From: Nitrospinaceae bacterium
GTDB taxonomy: Bacteria > Nitrospinota > Nitrospinia > Nitrospinales > VA-1
DNA: 20,770 bases
NCBI GenBank assembly: GCA_029261675.1
Contig: JAJDBA010000086.1
Span: 1-20,770, forward strand
Direction: 5' to 3'
The position numbers and the translations under genes were made by a program. Shown piece by piece: positions 1 to 6,392 of this stretch (position 1 is the first letter of the stretch; every line of letters starts with the position of its first letter). Below the pieces are notes generated by a model that was given only the letters and a program-made list of their open reading frames with translations, made no database searches and was not told where the DNA came from.

Positions 1-1
1 A

Positions 2-18
2 TAGGGAAGTTTTAAATT
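2..18 (+). promoter_or_regulatory. Shine-Dalgarno and AUU start of infC
   Basis: AGGGA at 2-6 lies nine bases before the ATT at 16-18 and is the only ribosome-binding-like sequence near any possible infC start. The in-frame TAA at 13-15 rules out any start further upstream. The site fits IF-3 autoregulation through a non-canonical start codon, as known from E. coli; its operation here is inferred. Confidence 0.65.
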
Positions 19-684
19 AACAAGAAACAGCGCATTAATAAAATGATCCGGGTAAAGGAAGTGTCTGTCATCGATGACGATGGAGAACACTTGGGCACCA
101 TACCCACGGAAGAAGCCCTCAGTATAGCGGAGGATCGGGGTATGGACCTCGTAGAAGTAGCTGCTAATTCCAATCCGCCCGTTTGCCGTATCATGGATTA
201 CGGTAAGCATAAGTACAAGGCCAGCAAAAAGGCACACGAGGCTAAAAAGAATCAGAAAATTGTTCATGTTAAAGAAGTTAAGTTTCGGCCTAACACCGAT
301 CAACATGACTTCGATTTCAAGTTGAAACATGTGCAACGATTTCTCGAAAATGGCGATAAGGCGAAAGTTGTTATTTTCTTTAAAGGACGAGAAATTGTTC
401 ACCGTGAGTTCGGGCAGAAAGTTTTAGAGCGGGTTGCCGAGCAAACAGAAGATATAGCTGTTATTGAACAAACAGCAAAGCAGGAAGGCCGTACACTGGT
501 TATGATACTGGCCCCTAAATCTTTTAAGTCGAAAAAGGGGAGTTCGACAAAAAACCCCAAGCCAGCAGTAGCGGCAGACGACAAAGCCGAAGTTAAAACC
601 GAAGAAAAAACGGATGCTCCTGAAACCCAGAAAGCATCGGAAGAATCCAGCACCGAAGCTGTGGTGCCAAATAACGAGAGTTAA
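16..684 (+). CDS. infC: Translation initiation factor IF-3, probable AUU start
   Basis: IF-3 binds the 30S subunit, blocks premature 50S joining and proofreads initiator tRNA and start-codon choice. The product has the two-domain IF-3 pattern: N-domain with the DLVEVA and PPVCRIMDYGKHKY stretches, then the C-domain ending near GRTLVMILAPK. The first ATG is at 43, but an in-frame TAA at 13-15 limits the start to 16-43. Only ATT at 16, ATT at 34 and ATG at 43 are sensible. ATT at 16 gives 222 residues, restores the family N-terminus (INKKQRINKMIRVKEV) and has AGGGA at 2-6 in front of it; ATG 43 has no Shine-Dalgarno. AUU is the known infC start in enterobacteria, where it allows IF-3 to repress its own synthesis. 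About 50 residues beyond the usual end form a charged Lys/Glu/Ser/Ala-rich tail, probably disordered. It is the first gene of an infC-rpmI-rplT-pheS run. Identity is near certain; the exact start is inferred. Confidence 0.96.
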   Translation: MNKKQRINKMIRVKEVSVIDDDGEHLGTIPTEEALSIAEDRGMDLVEVAANSNPPVCRIMDYGKHKYKASKKAHEAKKNQKIVHVKEVKFRPNTDQHDFDFKLKHVQRFLENGDKAKVVIFFKGREIVHREFGQKVLERVAEQTEDIAVIEQTAKQEGRTLVMILAPKSFKSKKGSSTKNPKPAVAADDKAEVKTEEKTDAPETQKASEESSTEAVVPNNES

Positions 685-686
685 TA

Positions 687-881
687 ATGCCAAAAATGAA
701 ATCAAACAGTGGGGCTGCCAAGAGGTTCAAAAGAACAGGCAGCGGTAAAATTCGTAAAAATAGCGCTTTCACCAGCCATATTTTGACGACCAAAACAACA
801 AAGCGAAAAAGAAATTTGCGTAAATCCAGTATCATGGCGCAGAGCGATGCGAAACGCATTAAAGTATTAATACCTTACTAA
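687..881 (+). CDS. rpmI: 50S ribosomal protein L35
   Basis: This is a small, very basic component of the large ribosomal subunit. The 64-residue product has the L35 start MPKMKSNSGAAKRFK, the central GSGKIRKNSAFTSHIL segment and a Lys/Arg-rich middle, at the usual family length. The ATG lies two bases after the infC stop, so the two genes are probably translationally coupled. The end of the protein (AKRIKVLIPY) fits the family. The downstream neighbour rplT follows after an unusually long 160-base spacer. Confidence 0.97.
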   Translation: MPKMKSNSGAAKRFKRTGSGKIRKNSAFTSHILTTKTTKRKRNLRKSSIMAQSDAKRIKVLIPY

Positions 882-895
882 CTCCCTAACGGGAG
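882..895 (+). promoter_or_regulatory. Small hairpin directly after rpmI
   Basis: CTCCC (882-886) and GGGAG (891-895) form a perfect 5-bp stem with a TAAC loop immediately after the rpmI stop. No T tract follows, so it is not a terminator. Its right arm overlaps the GGGAGAGG that could serve as ribosome-binding site for the small ORF at 906, so folding would hide that site. The function is inferred. Confidence 0.35.
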
Positions 896-905
896 AGGTA
901 ATTTG

Positions 906-962
906 ATGAGACTATTAAAACCCAAGTGCTGGTTGCAAGTCGAAAATAGTTTTGAAAATTAA
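906..962 (+). CDS. Possible 18-codon leader ORF in the rpmI-rplT spacer
   Basis: ATG at 906 opens an 18-codon frame (MRLLKPKCWLQVENSFEN) ending at TAA 960-962. It is preceded by GGGAGAGG at 891-898 at a suitable distance, a better ribosome-binding site than several real genes here have. It lies in the 160-base spacer between rpmI and rplT and stops just before the hairpin at 964-978. I recognise no family. It could be a leader peptide or a chance frame; the Shine-Dalgarno and placement are the only support. Confidence 0.25.
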   Translation: MRLLKPKCWLQVENSFEN

Positions 963-963
963 C

Positions 964-978
964 CCAGCATTATGCTGG
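964..978 (+). promoter_or_regulatory. Hairpin in the rplT leader
   Basis: CCAGCA (964-969), loop TTA, TGCTGG (973-978) forms a perfect 6-bp stem. No T run follows. Part of the right arm (GCTG, 974-977) can alternatively pair with CAGC at 988-991, so two mutually exclusive folds are possible. L20 is known to repress its own operon by binding mRNA structures upstream of its gene in E. coli and Bacillus, and this spacer is the natural place for such an operator. That role is inferred. Confidence 0.4.
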
Positions 979-1041
979 CGAGGGGCGCAGCTTTCTTGGA
1001 AGAGAGTTGGGTGGTTACGATGAACACAGGAGAATTTTAAG

Positions 1042-1398
1042 ATGCCACGAGCAGTAAACGGGACTGTTTCCCGAAAAAGACGAAAAAAAATATTAAAGAT
1101 GGCCAAAGGCTATCGGAGTGTACGTAGCACCGCATTCCGTAAAGCCCGAGAAGCTGTTGAACATGGTCTGTGTTATGCCTACCGTGATCGTAAAAATCGC
1201 AAGCGTGAATTTCGACGACTTTGGATTGCTCGTATCAACGCTGCGGTAAGAGCGGAAGGAATGAATTACAGCCAGTTCATGTATGGTTTGAAAAAAGCCG
1301 ACATCCAAGTGGATCGAAAAATGCTGTCTGACCTCGCCATTAATAATCAGGAAACCTTCAAGTCCCTGACCGAGACAGCCCGCGCGCAACTTGCTTGA
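1042..1398 (+). CDS. rplT: 50S ribosomal protein L20
   Basis: L20 binds 23S rRNA early in assembly of the large subunit and in many bacteria represses its own operon. The 118-residue product is full length. It has the basic N-terminal helix (MPRAVNGTVSRKRRKKILK followed by AKGYRSVRS), the FRRLWIARINAA segment and the C-terminal globular part with MSYS-like NYSQFMYGLKKA and the DRKMLSDLA stretch. AGGAGA at 1028-1033 lies eight bases before the ATG. It is the third gene of the infC operon; the 160-base upstream spacer contains hairpins and a possible small ORF. Confidence 0.98.
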   Translation: MPRAVNGTVSRKRRKKILKMAKGYRSVRSTAFRKAREAVEHGLCYAYRDRKNRKREFRRLWIARINAAVRAEGMNYSQFMYGLKKADIQVDRKMLSDLAINNQETFKSLTETARAQLA

Positions 1399-1429
1399 TA
1401 TTTGAAAAATGCACCGGGCATTAAAACAG

Positions 1430-1446
1430 ACCCCTTTCAAAGGGGT
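1430..1446 (+). promoter_or_regulatory. Hairpin between rplT and pheS
   Basis: ACCCCTTT and AAAGGGGT flank a single C in a perfect inverted repeat. In RNA this gives a strong stem of about six pairs with a short loop. No T run follows, so simple rho-independent termination is unlikely. It lies 17 bases before the pheS start, which has no good Shine-Dalgarno of its own, so it may limit read-through or pheS translation. The role is inferred. Confidence 0.4.
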
Positions 1447-1463
1447 GCTGGTCGGAAATCCGA

Positions 1464-2480
1464 ATGATTGAAATCATTAATAAACTCCGGCAGGATTTCG
1501 ATTCCCGCTTGGACTCCGCCGCCGATACCAAACAACTCGAACAAATACGAATAGATTTTCTTGGTAAGAAGGGTTCGTTGCAGGGTCTGATGAAAGACTT
1601 GCGCAACGCTTCTCCCGAAGAAAAGCCCAAGCTTGGCAAAGATATCAATTTGCTGAAGCAACATGTTGAAAATAAAATAAACAGCAAGGGCGCTTGTCTC
1701 GGTACCAAATCCTCCAAAAATTCTGAAGATACTTTCGATACAACTTTACCGGGAAGAAAAGAGCTGACGGGAACGTTGCATCCCATCACTCAGGTTATGG
1801 AAGAAATCACTTCTATTTTTTTCGGGTTAGGATTTCAGGTAGAAGAGGGGCCGGAAATTGAAACCGATTATTATAATTTTGAAGCTCTAAACATTCCCAA
1901 AGACCACCCGGCGAGGGATATGCAAGACACATTCTACATCGAAGAAGAAACGGTTTTGCGCACCCACACATCTCCGGTTCAAATTCACACCATGGAAAAC
2001 CGTGAGCCGCCATTACGCATCATTGCTCCAGGAAAAGTTTATCGCTGCGATTCCGATGTCTCGCACACGCCGATGTTTCATCAGATTGAAGGATTGATGG
2101 TTGATGAAGGTGTTTCGTTCAGTCATCTAAAAGGCATTATGAATATTTTCCTGCAAGAGGTTTTTGGTAAAGACACAAAAATACGATTCCGGCCCAGCTT
2201 TTTTCCGTTCACTTGCCCCAGCGCTGAAGTCGATATCCAATGTGTGATGTGTAGCGGTAAGGGGTGCCGTGTCTGTTCACAAACAGGTTGGTTGGAAATT
2301 TTGGGTGCGGGGATGGTCGATCCCGCCGTGTTCAAGTCTGTCGGTTACGATTCTGAAAAGTGGACCGGGTTTGCTTTTGGTCTCGGTATCGAACGCATTG
2401 CAATGTTGAAATTCGGCATCAACGACATCCGCCTGTTCTTCGAAAACGATCTCCGTTTCCTCAAACAATTTCCGGCGTGA
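1464..2480 (+). CDS. pheS: Phenylalanyl-tRNA synthetase alpha subunit
   Basis: The alpha subunit carries the catalytic core of the class II alpha2-beta2 enzyme that charges tRNA-Phe in the cytoplasm. The 338-residue product has the family length. It shows an N-terminal coiled-coil arm (about 1-85), motif 1 around HPITQVMEEITSIFFGLGF, the FEALNIPKDHPARDMQDTFY region, motif 2 with the APGKVYRCDSDVSHTPMFHQ segment, and motif 3 GLGIERIAMLKFGI near the end. Cys260, Cys263, Cys268 and Cys271 form a CxxC-x4-CxxC cluster followed by TGWLEI, which occurs in many bacterial PheS proteins. The start has only a weak ribosome-binding site. pheT, usually the next gene, is absent: a cytochrome gene follows instead. 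Identification is firm. Confidence 0.97.
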   Translation: MIEIINKLRQDFDSRLDSAADTKQLEQIRIDFLGKKGSLQGLMKDLRNASPEEKPKLGKDINLLKQHVENKINSKGACLGTKSSKNSEDTFDTTLPGRKELTGTLHPITQVMEEITSIFFGLGFQVEEGPEIETDYYNFEALNIPKDHPARDMQDTFYIEEETVLRTHTSPVQIHTMENREPPLRIIAPGKVYRCDSDVSHTPMFHQIEGLMVDEGVSFSHLKGIMNIFLQEVFGKDTKIRFRPSFFPFTCPSAEVDIQCVMCSGKGCRVCSQTGWLEILGAGMVDPAVFKSVGYDSEKWTGFAFGLGIERIAMLKFGINDIRLFFENDLRFLKQFPA

Positions 2481-2486
2481 CGCCGG
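2472..2486 (+). terminator. GC-rich hairpin over the pheS stop
   Basis: CCGGCG (2472-2477), the TGA stop as loop, and CGCCGG (2481-2486) form a perfect 6-bp GC stem. There is no T tract directly after it. It may act as a rho-dependent or 3'-end-protecting structure closing the infC-pheS operon. Low certainty as a true terminator. Confidence 0.35.
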
Positions 2487-2557
2487 AGGCAATAGGTCTA
2501 TTCCCATAAAGCAGATCAATATCTGTTAAGCTTTTTACTATAAGTTCGTTTTTTTCT

Positions 2558-2571
2558 CCCACGGAAGTGGG
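2558..2571 (+). promoter_or_regulatory. Hairpin with GGAA loop before the cytochrome gene
   Basis: CCCAC (2558-2562), loop GGAA (a GNRA tetraloop), GTGGG (2567-2571). It sits 11 bases before the start codon of the five-haem cytochrome and after a T-rich run at 2549-2555. The T run lies on the wrong side for a terminator. It could be a 5'-UTR element affecting translation; that is inferred. Confidence 0.3.
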
Positions 2572-2582
2572 CTTCTGAATTT

Positions 2583-3560
2583 ATGAAACGATCGCCCCGT
2601 ATTTTTGATCTTATAAAAGGTTTAGGATTGATAGGTGTTGCTGGTTTTGCAATGCTCTATTTCCTAGTTAACGAACGCTTTGAATGGATTCCTGAACAAG
2701 TACTGGAATTGGCACGTGATCCAGAAATTTTAAAAAGACCCCCTGCAAAAAAATGTTCCGAGTGTCACAAGGCAATTTATGAAGCTTGGAAAGACAGTCG
2801 CCATTCCATATCGTGGACCAGTGAAAATTTTATAGAAGCCTCGGAAAACCGCACCAAAGAAAAATGTCTTCCTTGCCACATTCCTAAATCCGTGCGAGGT
2901 GAAAAACCCAGTCCACGGTTAGACCTCCGTGATGAAGGCATCTACTGCGTTTCCTGTCATTTTATAGATAATAAAATGCAAGGTCCGTATGACTTGCTAG
3001 CTCCACCTCACCCTACTTTTCGCAATCCAGACTATGTGCGCTCCAATATTTGCGGTTCTTGCCATCAGAAAACTTTCAAGGAGTGGGAAGCGACCAAAGT
3101 GGAAGACACCTGTCAGGATTGTCATATGCCGCGCAAGAAAGGCCGCTTGACGCAGAAAGCAGGATTCAATTTATTGCATAAAAAAAGATGGGTGGGCGAT
3201 CACCGTTTCCTGCATGGTGAAATTAAAGAAAACGATGTGATTATGGAATCGGGTTGGGAAGAAAACTTTTTTCTAATCAGTCTTAAGAACAAAACCATAC
3301 CGCATTTTGTACCAACAGCTGATAATGGCGACCCTAGGCTTTATCTCTACATAAAGTTTTTTAATGAAGCGGGAGAAGAAGTCGACAACGCCAAAGAAAT
3401 CATTGCCCCTCAACAGGAGACGGCATTACCGTATAATAGAAAGATACAATATCGATACAGACTGTTTGATAAAATATTAAAAGCGGAGGTTGAATTAAAA
3501 TACCAACCTGCATGGTCAAAAGAAAAAACAACAGTGCGCGCCGAGACGGTGAGCCGATAA
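2583..3560 (+). CDS. Membrane-anchored pentahaem c-type cytochrome
   Basis: This is a 325-residue electron-transfer protein, probably tethered to the inner membrane and facing the periplasm. Residues about 10-29 form one hydrophobic segment without a clear cleavage site, so I read it as an anchor. Five CxxCH haem-binding motifs lie at residues 58-62 (CSECH), 95-99 (CLPCH), 122-126 (CVSCH), 157-161 (CGSCH) and 177-181 (CQDCH). The first is followed by AIYEAWKDSRH, the pattern of cytochrome c554-type domains (CxxCH...W..S.H). Residues about 200-315 carry no CxxCH and look beta-rich, with a segment (KNKTIPHFVPT then DPRLYLYIKFF) like the C-terminal domain found in several multihaem cytochromes. 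It precedes another cytochrome gene by 37 bases, so the two are probably co-transcribed and may exchange electrons. The donor and acceptor cannot be told from sequence. Confidence 0.9.
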   Translation: MKRSPRIFDLIKGLGLIGVAGFAMLYFLVNERFEWIPEQVLELARDPEILKRPPAKKCSECHKAIYEAWKDSRHSISWTSENFIEASENRTKEKCLPCHIPKSVRGEKPSPRLDLRDEGIYCVSCHFIDNKMQGPYDLLAPPHPTFRNPDYVRSNICGSCHQKTFKEWEATKVEDTCQDCHMPRKKGRLTQKAGFNLLHKKRWVGDHRFLHGEIKENDVIMESGWEENFFLISLKNKTIPHFVPTADNGDPRLYLYIKFFNEAGEEVDNAKEIIAPQQETALPYNRKIQYRYRLFDKILKAEVELKYQPAWSKEKTTVRAETVSR

Positions 3561-3584
3561 AAATAAATTTTTATTTAAATATAG

Positions 3585-3590
3585 AAGGAG
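3585..3590 (+). promoter_or_regulatory. Ribosome-binding site of the trihaem cytochrome
   Basis: AAGGAG lies seven bases before the ATG at 3598, a near-consensus Shine-Dalgarno that fixes the start and gives a good signal peptide. Confidence 0.8.
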
Positions 3591-3597
3591 AGACAGA

Positions 3598-4440
3598 ATG
3601 AGATTACTACGATTTCTTTTAATTATTGCAGCATTTATTTTTATTGGAATCCTCCCAGTCCACGCCAAAGACATGGTTGTCAAAGAGCCACCTAAATCTT
3701 TGAGCAAATATTATCCGCCAGAAAGCAAGCAACCGAAATGGATTCAGCAAATGCATAAGATGAGCACTCATTTTGGCGGCGTTTTTGTGAACCTTAAAGA
3801 AAAAGATTTTGAAAACGTTGATATGCACGCTGACAAGTTGGTGGAAGAATACAAAAAGACTTCCGAGATGGTGCCGGAGTGGGAAGATTATTTTGATATC
3901 AAAGCTGCGGAAGCTTTTGCAGCTGCCGCAAAAACTCATGATATTGCCCAGGCTGGTAAAGCTTCAGGTGGACTAGGTAAAACTTGTGGCAAGTGCCATG
4001 CTGAGCAGGAAGTATCGGTTTGGGCTAAATTCCACTGGCCCAGTTTTCATAAAATCAAAGTTACCGATCCCATCAGTGAGAAAGAGATTGAGTTTGACGA
4101 TTATATGGGTAGCATTTCTTCTTCCTTTAAAGGAGTTACCGTAAATTTTGGTGAAGGCCAGTATGGTCGCGCTGCAAAGGCATTAAAGGTTTTCAAATCG
4201 CGATACCTGGAGCTGAAGTCGACCTGCTCAAAATGTCATGCGACTCAGGATGTAAAACGTTTTTATGTGGGTAAAGATGCAGACACCGCATTTGCCGGGC
4301 TAAGTCAGGAACTCAATTCTGAAAAACCCAATCCTGGAAAATTTTGGAAGAACATCGGATTACTCGGCAAAACAGGATGCAAACATTGCCATCTGGTACA
4401 TCGCACCAATTCGTTTATCCAGGAAATGTGGGAGAAATAA
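3598..4440 (+). CDS. Periplasmic trihaem c-type cytochrome, tandem cytochrome c'-like modules
   Basis: This 280-residue exported protein starts with a cleavable-looking signal peptide (MRLLRF then a hydrophobic core, probable cut after VHA at 23). Three CxxCH motifs lie at residues 130-134 (CGKCH), 210-214 (CSKCH) and 261-265 (CKHCH). The body looks all-helical and repeats: about 55-134 (KMSTHFGGVFVNLKEKDF ... CGKCH) resembles about 168-214 onward (DYMGSISSSFKGVTVNFGEGQY ... CSKCH). Each unit is a set of helices ending in CxxCH, the layout of cytochrome c' and c556. The third motif is close to the C-terminus. A strong Shine-Dalgarno precedes the ATG. It is probably the partner of the five-haem cytochrome 37 bases upstream. 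Whether the haems are five-coordinate as in cytochrome c' cannot be told, and the exact role is unknown. Confidence 0.85.
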   Translation: MRLLRFLLIIAAFIFIGILPVHAKDMVVKEPPKSLSKYYPPESKQPKWIQQMHKMSTHFGGVFVNLKEKDFENVDMHADKLVEEYKKTSEMVPEWEDYFDIKAAEAFAAAAKTHDIAQAGKASGGLGKTCGKCHAEQEVSVWAKFHWPSFHKIKVTDPISEKEIEFDDYMGSISSSFKGVTVNFGEGQYGRAAKALKVFKSRYLELKSTCSKCHATQDVKRFYVGKDADTAFAGLSQELNSEKPNPGKFWKNIGLLGKTGCKHCHLVHRTNSFIQEMWEK

Positions 4441-4605
4441 AATAGGAACCCGATAAGGATCGAAGTTATTGTTGTACGTTGTTTTTTATCGTTACAGTTG
4501 TGCAAATATTAGTGTTTTGAGTAACCCGTTGGTTTAATTTCTAGCTTTTTCGGTGTACCATATGAGCTTGCAATTTTTTAATCAGGTCTCTAGCAGGAGT
4601 GGGTT

Positions 4606-6324
4606 ATGGCGATCCGTCAAAAATTAAAACTGGGAGATGTTCTGGTTCAAGCGGGAGCAATTAGCTCTGATCAGTTAAACCAGGCTTTAGCAAAGCAGCA
4701 GGCTAAAAAAATTCCATTAGGACGAGCTCTCGTTGAGCTGGGTTTTGTCACCGAAGAAAAATTTCTGACCAGTTTGGCGAGCCAGTTAAAAATTCCATAT
4801 CTGGATATGCAGGGGATCAAAATTTCGCAGGAAGCTATTCGCAAGGTTCAAGAAAGCGTAGCGCGAAAACATAAAGTGATTCCCATAGATATTGAAAATG
4901 GTTCATTGAAGTTAGCCATGACGGATCCGCTAAATATTTTTGCGGTTGATGAAGTAACGATTCAATCGGGAATGGATGTGATTACGGTATTAGCTGCAGA
5001 ATCAGATATTGAACGAGCAATTCAGGAACAGTATGGGGTTGCGGCTTCAATTAAAGCGGCAGTAAAAAGTCTCGGCATTCAGGAAGAGAAGAAAGAGGAG
5101 GCTGCAGCTTTTATATCTGGCGATGCCGGCCCGGCCACAATCGATGCTACCGAAGCGCCGGTGGCCAAACTTGTAGAAATGATCCTCAAGCAGGCATTGG
5201 ACGATGGTGCCAGTGATATTCATATTGAACCCACAGAAGACTCGCTGAGCATTCGTTATCGCATTGACGGAGTTTTGTTTGAAGCAACGAAACCACCGAA
5301 GTCGGTGGAGTCGGCTTTAATATCGCGCATTAAGGTTCTCGCTAAAATGGATATCGCCGAAACGCGAGCACCGCAAGATGGTGGGTTCTCTGCCCGGCTG
5401 GGTCCGAAAGAAATCGAGCTGCGTGTTTCCACGTGTCCTACTATCTATGGCGAGAATATGGTTTTGCGTATTCTCGATAAATCTAAGCTGCTTGTCGACC
5501 TTCAGGGTTCTGGTCTTATAGGTCGTAGTTTGGAAAAGTATCACGACCTTTTGGATAAACCTTATGGCGTTATTTTGGTGACGGGGCCGACAGGTAGTGG
5601 TAAAACCACGACGCTTTACGGTTCTCTTGCTAAACTTAACTCGCCGACAAGAAATATAAAGACCATTGAAGATCCGGTGGAATACAGGTTGGACGGTATT
5701 CGCCAGACGCAAGTAAACCCGAAAGCCAATATTACTTTTGCCACGGGACTTCGTTCTTTGATGCGCCAAGATCCAGATATTATCATGGTGGGTGAAATCC
5801 GAGATACGGAAACAGCTGAGATCGCTATTCAAGCAGCGTTGACGGGTCATTTGGTGTTGAGCACTTTGCATACCAATGATACCCCTGGCGCACTTTCTCG
5901 TCTTTCAGATTTGAAAATCGAACCTTTCCTTTTAGCGTCCTCGATTGTCGGAGTGTTGGCGCAACGGTTGGTTAGGAAAATTTGCACTCAGTGTAAGGTG
6001 CAACATGAACCTACGGAAAAAGAGCTACAAGTTTTGTTTCCCAGAGGAGATCGGCAACCTGTGACTCTTTATCGCGGCCAAGGTTGCAAGGCATGTAAAA
6101 AAAGTGGTTATGCTGGCCGAATGGGAATATTTGAGATATTGGTTATTACGGATGATGTTCGTGAATTGGTTCTTAAAAAAGCAGCACCTATGACCATTCG
6201 AAAAAAGGCTGTAGAAACTCAAGATATGAAATCGCTTCGCGAGGATGCTATTGCAAAAGTTTTATCTGGATTGACGACAGTGGATGAAGTCAACCGTGTG
6301 ACCTTCGCTGATTTAGAAAACTAA
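4606..6324 (+). CDS. PilB/GspE/MshE-type assembly ATPase
   Basis: This hexameric cytoplasmic ATPase drives pilus or pseudopilus extension. The N-terminus (about 6-150) is an MshEN/GspE-N type domain (KLGDVLVQAGAIS, then LGRALVELGFVTEE), a fold known in relatives to bind cyclic di-GMP. The core has Walker A GPTGSGKT at 327-334 with Lys333, an Asp box (IKTIEDPVEY), the Walker B/Glu region with DPDIIMVGEIRD at 389-400, and a His box (TGHLVLSTLHTND). Cys460, Cys463, Cys494 and Cys497 form the two-CxxC zinc site typical of GspE, PilB and MshE. At 572 residues it is full length. AGGAG at 4595-4599 precedes the ATG. A kinase, a regulator, a PilC/GspF protein and three prepilins follow, so it powers the apparatus encoded here. 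Type IV pilus, MSHA and type II secretion ATPases cannot be separated by sequence alone. Confidence 0.93.
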   Translation: MAIRQKLKLGDVLVQAGAISSDQLNQALAKQQAKKIPLGRALVELGFVTEEKFLTSLASQLKIPYLDMQGIKISQEAIRKVQESVARKHKVIPIDIENGSLKLAMTDPLNIFAVDEVTIQSGMDVITVLAAESDIERAIQEQYGVAASIKAAVKSLGIQEEKKEEAAAFISGDAGPATIDATEAPVAKLVEMILKQALDDGASDIHIEPTEDSLSIRYRIDGVLFEATKPPKSVESALISRIKVLAKMDIAETRAPQDGGFSARLGPKEIELRVSTCPTIYGENMVLRILDKSKLLVDLQGSGLIGRSLEKYHDLLDKPYGVILVTGPTGSGKTTTLYGSLAKLNSPTRNIKTIEDPVEYRLDGIRQTQVNPKANITFATGLRSLMRQDPDIIMVGEIRDTETAEIAIQAALTGHLVLSTLHTNDTPGALSRLSDLKIEPFLLASSIVGVLAQRLVRKICTQCKVQHEPTEKELQVLFPRGDRQPVTLYRGQGCKACKKSGYAGRMGIFEILVITDDVRELVLKKAAPMTIRKKAVETQDMKSLREDAIAKVLSGLTTVDEVNRVTFADLEN

Positions 6325-6392
6325 CTTTTTCCTTTCTCATACCGGGTGCCCTGAAATTTTTAAGGTCTTAACCTGAGAATCGATGGTATTTT

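Noticed and set aside
1430..1446. Rho-independent terminator between rplT and pheS
   Set aside because: The stem is good but no T run follows; pheS starts 17 bases later, so I list it only as a regulatory hairpin.
4441..4605. Terminator or sigma-54 promoter before the assembly ATPase gene
   Set aside because: I found only a 4-bp stem (4451-4462) well before a T run, and no GG/GC pair at the required 12-base spacing with flanking consensus.
5317..5871. 184-codon minus-strand frame inside the assembly ATPase gene
   Set aside because: It has no recognisable domain, lies opposite a strongly conserved gene and has no ribosome-binding site. It is a shadow frame.
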